Program-made: the position numbers and the translations under genes
Shown: one piece after another, positions 28,779 to 38,142 of the stretch
How the letters are laid out: the number at the start of each line of letters is the position of its first letter
Numbering within the stretch: position 1 is the stretch's first letter
Assembly (NCBI GenBank): GCA_963755695.1
Contig: CAVWLB010000003.1
Span: 248,001-312,000, forward strand
From: QHWT01 sp963755695
GTDB taxonomy: Bacteria; Acidobacteriota; Vicinamibacteria; Vicinamibacterales; 2-12-FULL-66-21
Direction: 5' to 3'
DNA length: 64,000 bases
Notes under the pieces: generated by a model
What the model saw: only the letters and a program-made list of their open reading frames with translations
Database searches by the model: none
What the model was told of the DNA's origin: nothing

Positions 28779-30020
28779 CTACGCCCCGCTCAACTCCTTC
28801 GCAGGCGCGCTCTGCGCGCCTTGGCGCGCGAGAAACTGCTGAATAATCGGTGTCTGGCGCGCCTCCTCCAACAAGAAGCAATCGTGGCCGTATGGCGCCT
28901 CGATGACGTGGTACTCGACGTCCTTTCCGAGCGTGCGCAGCGCGTCGGTCAATTGCTCCGAGCAGGACGGCGGGTACAGCCAGTCGGAACTGAACGCAAT
29001 CAGCAGCGTGCGGGCGCGGACGTCGCGAAGTGCATCGATCAGTTTCCCGTGGCCGTACTGCCGCGCCAGATCGAAGTACGTCAGCGCGCGTGACGTGTAA
29101 AGGTAGGTGTTCGCGTCGAAGCGTTTGACGAACGCATCCGCCTGATAGCGGAGATAGTTCTCGACCTCGAACTCCGGATCCGTCAGCGTATAGCGGACGT
29201 CATCGGAGAACTGCAGACGCCGCCCGAACTTGTCGCCGAGCGATTTCGCCGACAGGTAGGTGATATGGCCCACCATCCGCGCGACGCCCATCCCCGCATC
29301 GGGCTTGCGCCCCGTGCCGTAGTAGTGGCCGCCCTGCCAGGCGGGATCCGCGATGATCGCGTTGCGCGCGATCGCATTCCATGCGACGCCCTGCGGCTGC
29401 AGCGCTGGCGTGCTCGCGATCGCGACGATCGCGTCCACTCGATCGGGATACAGGATCGCCCACTCGAAGGCCTGCATGCCGCCCAGCGATCCTCCCGCGA
29501 CCGCCGCCAGACGCTCGATCCCGAGTTCATCGAGAAACGCGCGTTCCGCGCGCACCAGGTCGGCGACGGTGATCACAGGGAAATCCGAGCCGTAGGGCTT
29601 CCCCGTCGCCGGATTTATGGACCAGGGTCCGGTCGTGCCCCGGCATCCCCCCAGGAGGTTCGTGGACACGACGTAGTAACGGTCGGTGTCGAACGCCTTG
29701 CCCGGCCCGATCATCCCGTCCCACCACCCGAGCCCCTTGCCCGCGGTGCCGTCGCGATCGTCGGCGCCGAATCCGTCTCGCGTGCTTTCCGCCGGCGGAC
29801 GGCGCGCGAAACCCGCCGCGTGGGCGTCGCCGCTCAGCGCGTGGCAGACCAGGATGACGTTGTCCCGCGCGGCGGAGATCGTACCGTAGGTTTCGTAGGC
29901 AATACGGATCGGATGCAGCTCGCGTCCGCAGTCGAGCCGAAGCGGCTTCGGCAAATCCAGGAACTCGGTTTCGATGGTGCCAACCGAGCCCGCGGCGCTG
30001 TTGGGGGACGTCCGGGCCAT
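28779..30020 (-). CDS. metX: Homoserine O-acetyltransferase
   Basis: 413 residues, alpha/beta hydrolase fold. Marks of the family: RIAYETYGT, LVCHALSGDAHAAG, GWWDGMIGPGKAFDTDRYYVV, nucleophile Ser in AGGSLGGMQAFEW, acid in IAFSSDWLYPP, and His in PYGHDCFLLEE. It acetylates homoserine from acetyl-CoA for the MetY step. Length is normal. The ATG chosen is the first that fits the family start; upstream in-frame reading enters the divergent osmC gene. Confidence 0.92.
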   Translation of the reverse strand: MARTSPNSAAGSVGTIETEFLDLPKPLRLDCGRELHPIRIAYETYGTISAARDNVILVCHALSGDAHAAGFARRPPAESTRDGFGADDRDGTAGKGLGWWDGMIGPGKAFDTDRYYVVSTNLLGGCRGTTGPWSINPATGKPYGSDFPVITVADLVRAERAFLDELGIERLAAVAGGSLGGMQAFEWAILYPDRVDAIVAIASTPALQPQGVAWNAIARNAIIADPAWQGGHYYGTGRKPDAGMGVARMVGHITYLSAKSLGDKFGRRLQFSDDVRYTLTDPEFEVENYLRYQADAFVKRFDANTYLYTSRALTYFDLARQYGHGKLIDALRDVRARTLLIAFSSDWLYPPSCSEQLTDALRTLGKDVEYHVIEAPYGHDCFLLEEARQTPIIQQFLARQGAQSAPAKELSGA

Positions 30021-30035
30021 TGGCCGATCATATCG

Positions 30036-30078
30036 CCTGAATCGACCAAACTGGTGGCCGGCCGTTGTATGATTCAGG
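30036..30078. promoter_or_regulatory. Inverted repeat in the metX-osmC divergent region
   Basis: CCTGAATC and GATTCAGG form perfect 8-bp arms around a 27-base loop containing GGCCGGCC. It lies between the two divergent starts, so it is either a regulator site or a leader hairpin of metX. It does not match any SAM-riboswitch class that I know. Confidence 0.35.
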
Positions 30079-30122
30079 GCTCCCGACGGACGTCTTCTCC
30101 CGACAAGCGAAAGGGGTTCACG

Positions 30123-30677
30123 ATGGCAATGGCGACGGTCAACAACGGAGTCAACGTTCAGGCGCTGCTGGATGCGCGCGAAGCGTTGAAAGGCGCGCCG
30201 GACGCGGCGAAATTCACGTGGAAGGCGTCGTGCCACTGGCAGAGCGGCACGCACAGCCGGACCACTGTCCAAAGCTTCTTCGGCCTGGGGCAGGACCAGC
30301 AGCACAAGACCACTGCGAAATTCGACGCCGATCATCCCGAGATCTTCGCGTCCGAGGATAAGTGCATCACCCCGGTCGAGTACATCCTCGTCGGGCTCGC
30401 GAGCTGCCTGACCGCCGGGGTGGCCGCCGTCGCGCAGAATCGCGGTATCCAGCTGCGCTCGGTCGAATCGCAGATTGAAGGCAAGATGGACATTCGCGGC
30501 ATTCTCGGCGTCGACAGCGACGTGCGGAACGGCTATGACGAGGTCAAGGTGACCTTCAAGATCGACGGCGACGCGTCGAAGAAGGAGCTCGAGGCGCTGG
30601 TGGCGCAGTCGCAGAAGCGCTCCGCCGTCTACGACATCATCACCAACCCGGTGAACGTCACCGTGGAGGTGGCCTGA
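30123..30677 (+). CDS. OsmC-family peroxiredoxin-like protein
   Basis: 184 residues. OsmC/Ohr fold: FTWKASCHWQSGTHS, FGLGQDQQHKTTAKFDADHPEIFASEDKC-type strand region, the reactive Cys in GLASCLTAGVAAVAQNRGI, and FKIDGDASKKELEALV. The variant with one clearly placed Cys after the long loop is usually described as an OsmC-like thiol peroxidase or thioesterase-like protein. AAAGG precedes the ATG. Divergent from metX. Confidence 0.88.
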   Translation: MAMATVNNGVNVQALLDAREALKGAPDAAKFTWKASCHWQSGTHSRTTVQSFFGLGQDQQHKTTAKFDADHPEIFASEDKCITPVEYILVGLASCLTAGVAAVAQNRGIQLRSVESQIEGKMDIRGILGVDSDVRNGYDEVKVTFKIDGDASKKELEALVAQSQKRSAVYDIITNPVNVTVEVA

Positions 30678-30731
30678 GCCTGCCGGCGGCAGCCACGCAA
30701 GGGGAACAGCCTCCATCTTTCGCAAATAACC

Positions 30732-30742
30732 GGGACTGTCCC
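30732..30742. repeat. REP-like palindrome GGGACTGTCCC
   Basis: GGGACTGTCCC flanked by C on both sides sits between osmC and the monooxygenase. Such GGGGACAGTCCCC-type palindromes are dispersed as REP sequences in many genomes that encode RAYT transposases. Only one copy is seen here, so the assignment rests on resemblance. Confidence 0.4.
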
Positions 30743-30768
30743 CATTTTCTGTTGCGGAGACCGGACCC

Positions 30769-32028
30769 ATCGAGCGCGTCACCACTGTCGTCATCGGGGC
30801 CGGCCACGCCGGCCTTGCCGCGAGCCGGCTGCTCACCGAGCGGTCGATCGATCACATCGTGCTCGAACGCGGCGAGGTGGCGAACTCGTGGCGCCGCGAG
30901 CGCTGGAACTCGCTGCGCCTGCTGACACCCAACTGGCAGAGCCGTCTGCCCGGGTATCGCTACGACGGCACCGATCCGGACGGCTACATGACGATGCGCG
31001 AGGTGATCGCCTTCATCTCGCGTTTCGCCAGCCTGACGCGCGCGCCCGTACGGACCAACACGGCCGTCATGTCGGTGACGCGCACCGAGGATGGGTACCG
31101 CCTCGTCACGAGTAGCGGCGAGCTGGCATCCCGCTGCGTCGTGATCGCGAGCGGCGCGTGCAATCTCGCCAGCGTGCCCATGGTTCGATCCGCGGTCCCC
31201 GCGCCGATCCAGCAGTTCACGCCGTTCGACTACCAGAACCCCTCGCAATTGCCGGACGGCGGTGTCCTCGTCGTCGGTGCATCGGCCACCGGCGTGCAGC
31301 TCGCTGACGAGCTTCATCGCTCCGGCCGCCGCGTGACGCTGGCGGTCGGCGAGCACGTACGGCTGCCGCGGATGTATCGCGGCCGCGACGTGCTGTGGTG
31401 GATGGACGCGGCGGGCGTGTGGAACCAGCGCTACGACGCGATCGACGACCTGACGCGCGCGCGCCGCCTGCCGTCGCCACAGCTGGTCGGAACGCCCGAG
31501 CGGCTGACACTCGATCTCAATGCCTTGAGCGGCATCGGCGTCGAGCTCGTCGGCCGCCTGTCGGCCGTGCGCGACGGTCGCGCCCTCTTCTCCGGCGGGC
31601 TGCGCAACCTCTTTGCGCTGGCCGATCTCAAGATGGAGCGCCTGCTCGACACGTTCGACGATTGGGCACGCGAGAGCGGCCTTGAGGCCGACGCGGCCGA
31701 GCGCGAACGGTTCGAGCCGACGCGCGCGCCGTCCTCGTCACGGCTGCAGATCGATCTGCGCAGCGGCGAGATGCGATCGATCGTGTGGGCGACGGGATTC
31801 CATCCCGACTACCGCTGGCTGCACGTGCCGGTGGTCGACGAGAAAGGTCACCTGCGTCACGACGGCGGCGTCGTCGAGAGCCCGGGGCTGTATGCGCTGG
31901 GTCTGCCGGTGCTGCGGCGTCGCAAGTCGACGTTCATCAACGGCATCGAAGACGATGCGCGGGACGTGATCGAGCATCTCGCCGGCTATCTGGCGCACGG
32001 CACCTACGCCGCGTCCAGCCTCCGCTGA
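30769..32028 (+). CDS. FAD-dependent monooxygenase, flavin-containing type (start unclear)
   Basis: About 419 residues. The FAD motif VVIGAGHAGLAAS is in frame from about 30784, upstream of the first GTG at 30859, so the gene must start earlier. Between the in-frame TAA at 30727 and this motif there is no ATG, GTG or TTG; ATC at 30769 has GGAG nine bases upstream, CTG at 30736 is another option, and a base error is possible. Further marks: NSWRRERWNSLRLLTPNWQSRLPG, the NADPH motif VLVVGASATGVQLADEL, and VWATGFHPDYRWLHVP. It resembles putative flavoprotein monooxygenases of the CzcO/Trk1 type; substrate unknown. Confidence 0.72.
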   Translation: MERVTTVVIGAGHAGLAASRLLTERSIDHIVLERGEVANSWRRERWNSLRLLTPNWQSRLPGYRYDGTDPDGYMTMREVIAFISRFASLTRAPVRTNTAVMSVTRTEDGYRLVTSSGELASRCVVIASGACNLASVPMVRSAVPAPIQQFTPFDYQNPSQLPDGGVLVVGASATGVQLADELHRSGRRVTLAVGEHVRLPRMYRGRDVLWWMDAAGVWNQRYDAIDDLTRARRLPSPQLVGTPERLTLDLNALSGIGVELVGRLSAVRDGRALFSGGLRNLFALADLKMERLLDTFDDWARESGLEADAAERERFEPTRAPSSSRLQIDLRSGEMRSIVWATGFHPDYRWLHVPVVDEKGHLRHDGGVVESPGLYALGLPVLRRRKSTFINGIEDDARDVIEHLAGYLAHGTYAASSLR

Positions 32029-32195
32029 CGCCGATTCGTCCGGCCCTCTGATATCCACGTCAGTCCATCGCTCGGGGCACTGCACGCTTCAGCAGCATGG
32101 CGCTCGTTCCGGCAGGCACAGGACGTATCGACTTCAAGCCGATATCCGCCCACCCTCGCTCGCCGGCCTGAAGCATTTCGCGATCGAGGCGGATT

Positions 32196-33360
32196 TTACC
32201 GGCTCCACGTCCGGCCGCGATCGGAAGTCCGGAACGTGCGGCCGTCGGCCGTGACGATCTCAGCCTGGGCGCCATCCCTCGCCCGAACGGCGACCAGATC
32301 CACCGATTCAGGAAACGCGAGGCGCTGCCAGGTTCGTCCCTCGTCCGTCGACAGCACAACCGTGCCGCCCGGACCGACCAGCCAGCACACCGGCGGCGAC
32401 GGCGACGCGACCGCCGTCATCCTGACGTTCACACCCGGTGACATCGACTGCCACGTCACGCCGCCATCACTCGAGTGCTGCGCTAGACCATTGGCGCCGA
32501 TGCGCCAGCGGCGAGACGCGTCCGCAGAGGCGATCATGCTGTCGGCGGCGAGCGCCCGTTGACGCGCGAGCACTTGGTCCGCGGTTCCAGCCTTGGACTC
32601 CAGCGATTCCGCAAGAGGCGGCGGGCTCGCTGCAGGCGCGGCGTTCTGGCTTTGCGCCGCCCCCGCCGCAGCGCCCGATCGCTGCGCCGTGGTCGGACCT
32701 GCGAATGGTTGCGGCGCGATCATCGGCGCGGCCGGCTTCGACGGCAGCGGCGTGCCGGCCGACGCTTGCGCGGCTGTCTCTGCGGACGGCAGTGGGGCCC
32801 GCGCGGCCGATGCGCTGTCTGCGAGCGGGCGTGCACCGGCGGGTTGATCCGATTCGCTCCTCGAGCCGGGAGGCTCAGATTTGCGGGTGGCAGCCGCGCC
32901 CCGCGACGCTGTCGGCGCTGCTGCGACTGTTGCGGATTCGTCGCTCGTCGGCGACCGCATGCTGCTGCTCGCGCTTATCAGTAGGCTCGAGCGGTTGTGC
33001 GTCGTTGGCCGCCGTTTTGGGCAGGACGACGCTCCGCGCGACGCCGGCGTCGCGCGAGGCGTTGGTCCAGATCGCGACCGCGGTCGCGGCGGCTGCCACC
33101 GGGACGAGCCACGCCACCGCACGGCGGCGCCACCACGGGTGCGCCGGCGCAGGCGGCCTCGTCTTCTCGAGCGCCGAGAGCCACCCCTGGCAGCGGACAC
33201 ACTGGACCACGTGTGCTTCGACACGTGACCGCTCGTCACGCGTCAACGTGTCATCGACGAACGCGGCGACGATGTCCGCGTCAGGACATGGCGTAAGTGG
33301 ATGGCCGGCTGCGCGGCGGCCGAGCGCGTCCCGGAGCAGGCGATCGATCGGATTCGTCAT
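32196..33360 (-). CDS. Anti-sigma factor fused to Asp-box (Ycf48-like) domain (one frameshift)
   Basis: N-terminal zinc-finger anti-sigma domain: CPDADIVAAFVDDTLTRDERSRVEAHVVQCVRCQGWL (H-x3-C-x2-C), one TM helix (AVAWLVPVAAAATAVAIW), then an Ala/Pro-rich linker. An indel between about 32890 and 32990 joins this to the frame with the C-terminal domain, which carries three Asp-box repeats: SSDGGVTWQ, STDEGRTWQ, TSDRGRTWS. The extracytoplasmic Asp-box part is probably the sensor. Its ATG overlaps the stop of the sigma gene, so the pair is coupled. The region 32029-32195 downstream holds no gene that I can support. Confidence 0.72.
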
Positions 33361-34087
33361 ATTGAGCGCTCCGGTGACGCGGGATTGCGTGCCGAGACGC
33401 CGAGCATCGGGCTGACATCGAGCGGGCCCGGATCGGCCGTCACCGACGCGAGGCACTCGGCAATCTGTGCGTGAGTCAGCCCATGTCGCTCGCGCAGCTC
33501 GCGTTCGACGGCGCCGCGAACCGTCTGCCGCGTGCGCCTCAGCTGCCGCGACACCGTCGCTTCGTGTTCTTTCAAGAGTCGCCCGATCTGGGCCAGCGTG
33601 AGCTGGTGCAGGTAGTAATACGCGAGCCGCAACCTGTCCTTGCCGTCCAGCCGGGCCAGTGCACGACCCAACGCCTCCTGAACGAGTGACAGGTAACGCT
33701 CGCGTTCAGGATCCACGGGTTCACCCGCGTCGGCGCGATCCTCGTCGGGCAGCGGCTCGAGCCGGCGCTGCGCGCGCAGGCGATCGACGTAGCGCTGCGC
33801 CAGCACCGCGCGCAGCCAGGTCGCGAGGCTGCTGCGCCCCTTGAAGTAGCGGAAGCAGCGACGGCGCGCGCCCCGTCCTCCCCCTTGATGCCGTACAGCT
33901 CGGCATACAGCGAATCGGCGAGCTCGCGGGCGCCGCCGTTCGGGTCGAGCGCGTCGGCCGCGCGATACAGCACCGGCCGGTACTCGAGGACGAAGCGCTC
34001 CCACGCGGTCGGTTCACCGGCCGCACATCGGCTTGCGAGATCGAGATCGGCCGCGTCGGGACGCGTCCACGTCGAATCAGGCCGCAT
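33357..34087 (-). CDS. Sigma-70 family (ECF-like) RNA polymerase sigma factor (one frameshift)
   Basis: Region 2 reads AWERFVLEYRPVLYRAADAL ... LADSLYAELYGIKG, then an indel near 33870 leads to RCFRYFKGRSSLATWLRAVLAQRYVDRLRAQRR (region 2.3-2.4). Region 4 helix-turn-helix is LAYYYLHQLTLAQIGRLLKEHEATVSRQLRRTRQTV. The C-terminal ~45 residues are extra. It is coupled to the following anti-sigma gene and preceded by 10 bases by the DUF2330 gene, so it is probably part of the same operon and may be released by signals from that envelope system. Confidence 0.75.
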
Positions 34088-34097
34088 GACGTCGACG

Positions 34098-35443
34098 TCA
34101 ATTCTTCCACAGCCGCTCCCACCACGGCGCCGCCGGATCTCGACGCGCTCCGCGCCGAGCCCATGTGCTTGCGGACGTCGGCCACATTCCAGCCGGTCAG
34201 CGACGCGAGCCGCACCGCTTCCTGTTCCTGCCGTCCGCGCACGGTTCGCCGATAGGCGGCCGCCGCGCTGCACGAATCGTCGCCCGTCCACGCGTGCCGC
34301 AGCACGTAGCGGCCCTGGAAGTTGTCGCGATCCGCCGTTTCCTGGAACACGAGATCTTCGGGGAAGTGCGCGCTGTCGTAGCGGACGTGCAGCCGCGTGA
34401 GGAACACGTTCGGCGCTGCGCCGCGCCGCCGTCGGCCCAGAAGACGCCGAGCCGCCGCAGCTCGTCGTTCGACAGCGGATCGGCGGCGCACGGATCGCAC
34501 CAGCGCATGTCCCACGCGTACTCGAGGAACACCGCGCGCGCCGTCCTGCCTGCTCGACCTGGCGCGTGAACATCGCCTTGTAGAACTTCGCCGAACTCGT
34601 CCGGTTCCTTGAGGTAGACCGGCAGGTCCATGTCGGACGGCAGCTTCACGGTGCGGTAGTTCGTCGTCTCGACGCGGCCCGTTGCGCGTCAGCGCGTAGA
34701 CGAACAGCTCCTGCGGCCCGTTCGCGTTCACCATGCCGAGCCGGATCGGCAGCATGAACTTCGGCGACTCGTAGGCGACCTGCAGCGGCCGCAGGTACGA
34801 GAACCCGAGCTTCGCCTGCTCCGTCAGGTTCACCTTCGCGACGAAGAACCGCATGTTCTGTTTGAGGTAGCTCGCCGAGCACCGCCGAGGCGCCGGCCGG
34901 AATCCGGTAGCCGTTCTCGCGCAGCCAGGTCTCGAGGCCCGTGCTCTGCTGCGCCGACAGAATCAGGATGTCGTACTCGCCGACGGTGTACTGCGCCTCG
35001 ATCGTACGCCCGAGGCTCTTCGCGCGTCCTGCCTGGCGTCGCGGCACGGCGCCGCGGCCGCGCGCGGCCATCGGCGATCACTCGCGATCGCCACAGCGAT
35101 CGGCACGGGTTCGGGTCGAAGTACTCGACGAGGCGCGGCGCCGAGTAGGCGTCGAGGTGATCGACCAGCGCCTTGTCGCCGACGTGGATCTGCTCGCGCT
35201 TCAGGAACGTCGGCACCGGGATCACGACCGCGAACTCCTTCAGGCTCGCCCTTGAAGTCGTTCGCCATCGTCATCACGGTGCGATCGCCGTCGCGGACCA
35301 GCACGACCTGCGAGGCCTTGTTGAACAGCTTCGTGTCCGCCTTGGCGACGTAGAAGCCGCAGAAGCCGAGGAGCGGCGTGCCGCCGACCAGGCCAACAAC
35401 CGACGCGAGCGACCGTCGCATGAACACGACTCGCTCTCGTCAT
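34098..35443 (-). CDS. DUF2330 domain protein (multiple frameshifts)
   Basis: Translated pieces in all three frames line up to one protein of ~440 residues: LVGGTPLLGFCGFYVAKADTKLFNKASQVVL, RTVMTMANDFKG, PVPTFLKREQIHVGDK, SAPRLVEYFDPNPC, EYDILILSAQQSTGLETWLR, FFVAKVNLTEQAKLGFSYL, LPIRLGMVNANGPQELFVYALTRNG, LHVRYDSAHFPEDLVFQET, FQGRYVLRHAWTGDDSC, APWWERLWKN and TGA. These match the DUF2330 family of secreted proteins of unknown function. AAGGAG lies 7 bases before the ATG, which overlaps the stop of the upstream gene. At least seven indels are needed; they are probably assembly errors. Confidence 0.68.
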
Positions 35444-36290
35444 GAGGTTGCTCCTTCGTGATGATCGTCCACGCGTAGCGCGCGCCGGGCAGCAGGCGGT
35501 CGATGAGCGGCACGGCGAGCGAGCACGCCGCCAGCGACCAGAGCAGCCCGTTGGTTCGGAACAGCCGGAACTGCACGTACCAGCGCGCCGAACGCGACCA
35601 GCGCGGCGAACAGCACGCGGCCGGCTCGCGAGTCGGGCGTCGTCTTCGGATCGGAAATCATGAAGAAGGTGAACAGCAGCAGCGCGCCGCTCTGCGAGCC
35701 GGTGGAGCGGGATCGTCAGCGGCTCGCCGAGGTAGAGCGAGCGGCCGAACGAGCAGCGCGCAGTAGAAGGCGATGAACGCGTAGGTCACGTCGCTGCGCG
35801 CCGCGCGGTTGACGACGAGGCCGCCGACGCACGCCATCAGGAACGCGAAGAACGCCACCGATCCCCACTGCGCCGGGCGACACCCAGACCTGGTTGGTCA
35901 GCAGCAGCATGCGACGATGCCGCCGTTGGTCGGATTGAAGACGTGCTTGCCGCGGACGCGGATCACGAACTTGCCGGCGATGGTCACGACGGCGGCCAGC
36001 AACGGCCAGCTCGGCGCGATTGGTCCGCAGCAGCAGGCAGAGCGAGAGGCCGGAGATGAGCGCGCTGCGGATGTTCGACGGGGCGGCGCGTCAGCCGATC
36101 GCAAGCCGCTTGTGTGGCGACGGCCGTGAGCAGGACCAGGAAGGCTCGCGCGACGGTGATGTCGAAGTCGAGCCACCCCATCCCGTAGACGAGCAGGGAC
36201 GCAAGCGCCGCAATCTGATACAGCGCGCGGATCGACCATCGGTCGTGCCCCTCTGAGAGGAGAACGATCGAGCCGGGATTTCTTGCAGCT
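35440..36290 (-). CDS. RnfD/NqrB-like membrane protein (multiple frameshifts, start unresolved)
   Basis: Reassembled pieces: YQIAALASLLVYGMGWLDFD, FLVLLTAVATQAACDRL, KFVIRVRGKHVFNPTNGGIV, LLLTNQVWVSPAQWGSVAFF, FLMACVGGLVVNRAARSDV, YAFIAFYCALLFGR, MISDPKTTPDSRAGR and GLLWSLAACSLAVPLIDRLL. The FNPTN and DPxTTP motifs and eight or so helices are those of RnfD/NQR2-type proteins, where a Thr in the latter motif carries covalent FMN. No other rnf gene is nearby, so this is one of the stand-alone RnfD-like proteins paired with DUF2330. At least five indels; the start could be up to 36290 and I cannot fix it. Confidence 0.62.
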
Positions 36291-36469
36291 GAAGGTGACG
36301 GCGGGAAGGCCGAACGGCGGCGAAACAGAAGCGAACGATCGGCAGCGAGTCGGCCACCCGAACAGAGTGGGGCGCACGCCCCGCGAGAGAGCCTGCAGGG
36401 GGCCCGGCGGGGCGAAGCCCTCCGGTTACATTGCCCGGACGGTGGGTTGCGGTCCAGCTCGTGCCAGTG

Positions 36470-36958
36470 TCACATGCCGGGATCGTCTGCCGACGGCCCG
36501 TAGATCGCGGGTACCTTGGACCCCATCGGGCGGAGATAGGTTGAGAGCTGCCCGCGGTGATGGATCGCGTCGAACAGGAAGCCAAACAGCATGTCGCCGA
36601 GCGTTGCCTCCCACGCGACGTTACCGTCGACCAGGAATCGGGCGTTTCCGTTCCACTTGGCATCGTCGACTTTCGTCGCCAGCCGCTGCTCGAGATCCTC
36701 GGCGTTGCGCTCGTATGCCGCGATGGATTCCGGAATCGAGGGCGCTGGGCGCGGCACGAAGTCCACCTGTCCCCGGTCGACGAGCTCACACGCGTCGCGG
36801 AGCTCGCTCGCAAGCAGCCAGACGAGGTCGCCCGCCGACGTCGACCGCGGATGAGGCCGGTAGTCGGCATTGTCGGCTGGGACAGCCTTCAAGACCCGAA
36901 CGAATTTCGGTTTCTCGGCGGCGAAGCATTCCTGGTAGTACTGTCGAACACTTTTCAT
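36470..36958 (-). CDS. DinB-like four-helix protein
   Basis: 162 residues. MKSVRQYYQECFAAEKPKF opening, the first His region replaced by ADYRPHPRSTSAGDLVWLLASEL, and the C-terminal metal motif AIHHRGQLSTYLRPMGSKVP, classic for the DinB superfamily. Upstream are two perfect palindromes (37.0 kb). The 175 bases downstream to the RnfD-like gene hold no further gene. Cytosolic thiol or metal chemistry is expected from the family; the substrate is unknown. Confidence 0.85.
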   Translation of the reverse strand: MKSVRQYYQECFAAEKPKFVRVLKAVPADNADYRPHPRSTSAGDLVWLLASELRDACELVDRGQVDFVPRPAPSIPESIAAYERNAEDLEQRLATKVDDAKWNGNARFLVDGNVAWEATLGDMLFGFLFDAIHHRGQLSTYLRPMGSKVPAIYGPSADDPGM

Positions 36959-36996
36959 CGCGCGTCTCCCCTGCTCTGGCTACGTGATGGGCCGCG

Positions 36997-37033
36997 CGTC
37001 ACGTGACGAGCTCCGGTAAGAGATTACCGGAGC
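36997..37033. promoter_or_regulatory. Twin palindromes in front of the DinB gene
   Basis: CGTCACGTGACG is a perfect 12-bp palindrome, followed at once by GCTCCGGTAA-GAGA-TTACCGGAGC, a 10-bp stem with a GNRA tetraloop. The position, 40-75 bases before the DinB start and between divergent genes, suits an operator or a leader hairpin. Which of the two cannot be told from sequence. Confidence 0.5.
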
Positions 37034-37179
37034 GCGCCGCCTGGAATCAACGCGCTGCGCTTGCCCGCGCTCGTGCGCGCATTCAAGCCGATGGGCTGTG
37101 ACGGTCAACCGAGCGCGGAACATAGTCAGCATGGCCCGGTCGTCTGGCGACTGGCGAATCAGAATTGAGGGAGGAATCG

Positions 37180-37896
37180 ATGCCCGGATACCAGCCCACC
37201 AGGGGACGGAAAGTGTCCGGTCGAGAAGACGGGAGCTCGTCGCCCTCGCACACGCAACCTTCAAGCATCCCGAGCGGCCCGCACTGGATTCGATGGCTGA
37301 TGATAGCGTCGGCTGCGGTTCCAGTCGCGCTTGCGGCACAAAATCCGGAACGGCTGGTGTTCGACCCGGCGTCCTCGAGCCTCGTCGTCCACGTCAGTCG
37401 CAGTGGTGTCTTTGGCTTCGCCGGCCACGATCATGAGATTGCCGCCCCAATCGTCGACGGGCTGATCTCGCTGGACCGCACCGACCTGAGCCGATCCACC
37501 ATCATCGCGGTGTTCGACGCGACCGCATTGAAGGTCATCGGCAAAGGAGAACCAGCCGACGACGTACCTGAAGTCCAGCGAGTGATGCTCAGTGACCGCA
37601 TTCTCGACGTTGAGAAGTACCCAAAGATTACGTTTCGATCTGGCAAGATCTCGGTGACGCAGCGATCCGAGCGATTGACGCTTCGGGTCGACGGGGAGCT
37701 CACGCTGCACGGGGTCACGCGCCCGTTGAGCGCACCTGTTGATGTGACGCTCACCTCGAAGGGACTCACCGCCACGGGGCGCGTCACGGTGCGTCAGACC
37801 GACTTCGGCATCCGTCCCGTAACTGCGGGGGCCGGTACGGTCAAGGTGAAGGACGAGGTCGAGATCGTGTTCACGATCGTCGGTCGCCCTAAGTGA
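37180..37896 (+). CDS. YceI-family lipid-binding protein
   Basis: 238 residues. ATG with GGGAGGAA upstream. A ~50-residue N-terminal extension with Ser/Arg-rich segment and a hydrophobic stretch (LMIASAAVPVALAAQ) precedes the YceI lipocalin-like barrel: VHVSRSGVFGFAGHDHEIAAPIVDGLI, VQRVMLSDRILDVEKYPKITFRSG, LTLHGVTRPLSAPVDV and RVTVRQTDFGIRPVTAGAGTVKVKDEVEI. YceI proteins bind polyisoprenoid lipids in the periplasm. The internal signal suggests secretion. Confidence 0.85.
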   Translation: MPGYQPTRGRKVSGREDGSSSPSHTQPSSIPSGPHWIRWLMIASAAVPVALAAQNPERLVFDPASSSLVVHVSRSGVFGFAGHDHEIAAPIVDGLISLDRTDLSRSTIIAVFDATALKVIGKGEPADDVPEVQRVMLSDRILDVEKYPKITFRSGKISVTQRSERLTLRVDGELTLHGVTRPLSAPVDVTLTSKGLTATGRVTVRQTDFGIRPVTAGAGTVKVKDEVEIVFTIVGRPK

Positions 37897-38142
37897 GCGC
37901 TGGCACAGCTTCGTGCCAGTTGATGAGCCCGCCCACGTAGAGCGTTGAGATGGACGCGAGGCACATCGCTGTCGCCTGTCTTTGCGATCCGTGGTGAAAG
38001 GCCACTTCTGAATTTTGCCCATGGGCCTAGTCGATTCTCCCGGCTACTCAAGTCAACGGCAACGCCTTACTGTGAGTGAGATCGGGAACGAGCCATGGCC
38101 GATGTCATCGTCAACCGTCGACACACGGAGGAGAGTTACGTC

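Noticed and set aside
30021..30122. SAM or SAH riboswitch before metX
   Set aside because: Only one inverted repeat is present; none of the conserved cores of SAM-I, SAM-II, SAM-IV or SAH elements can be found.
32029..32195. Short conserved-looking minus-strand stretch behind the anti-sigma gene (KIRLDREMLQAGERGW...)
   Set aside because: It is out of frame with the anti-sigma gene, lacks a start and fits no family that I know.
32438..33415. 325-codon plus-strand frame over the anti-sigma gene
   Set aside because: Antisense to the zinc-finger and Asp-box domains, composition dominated by Arg, Ala, Ser and Cys.
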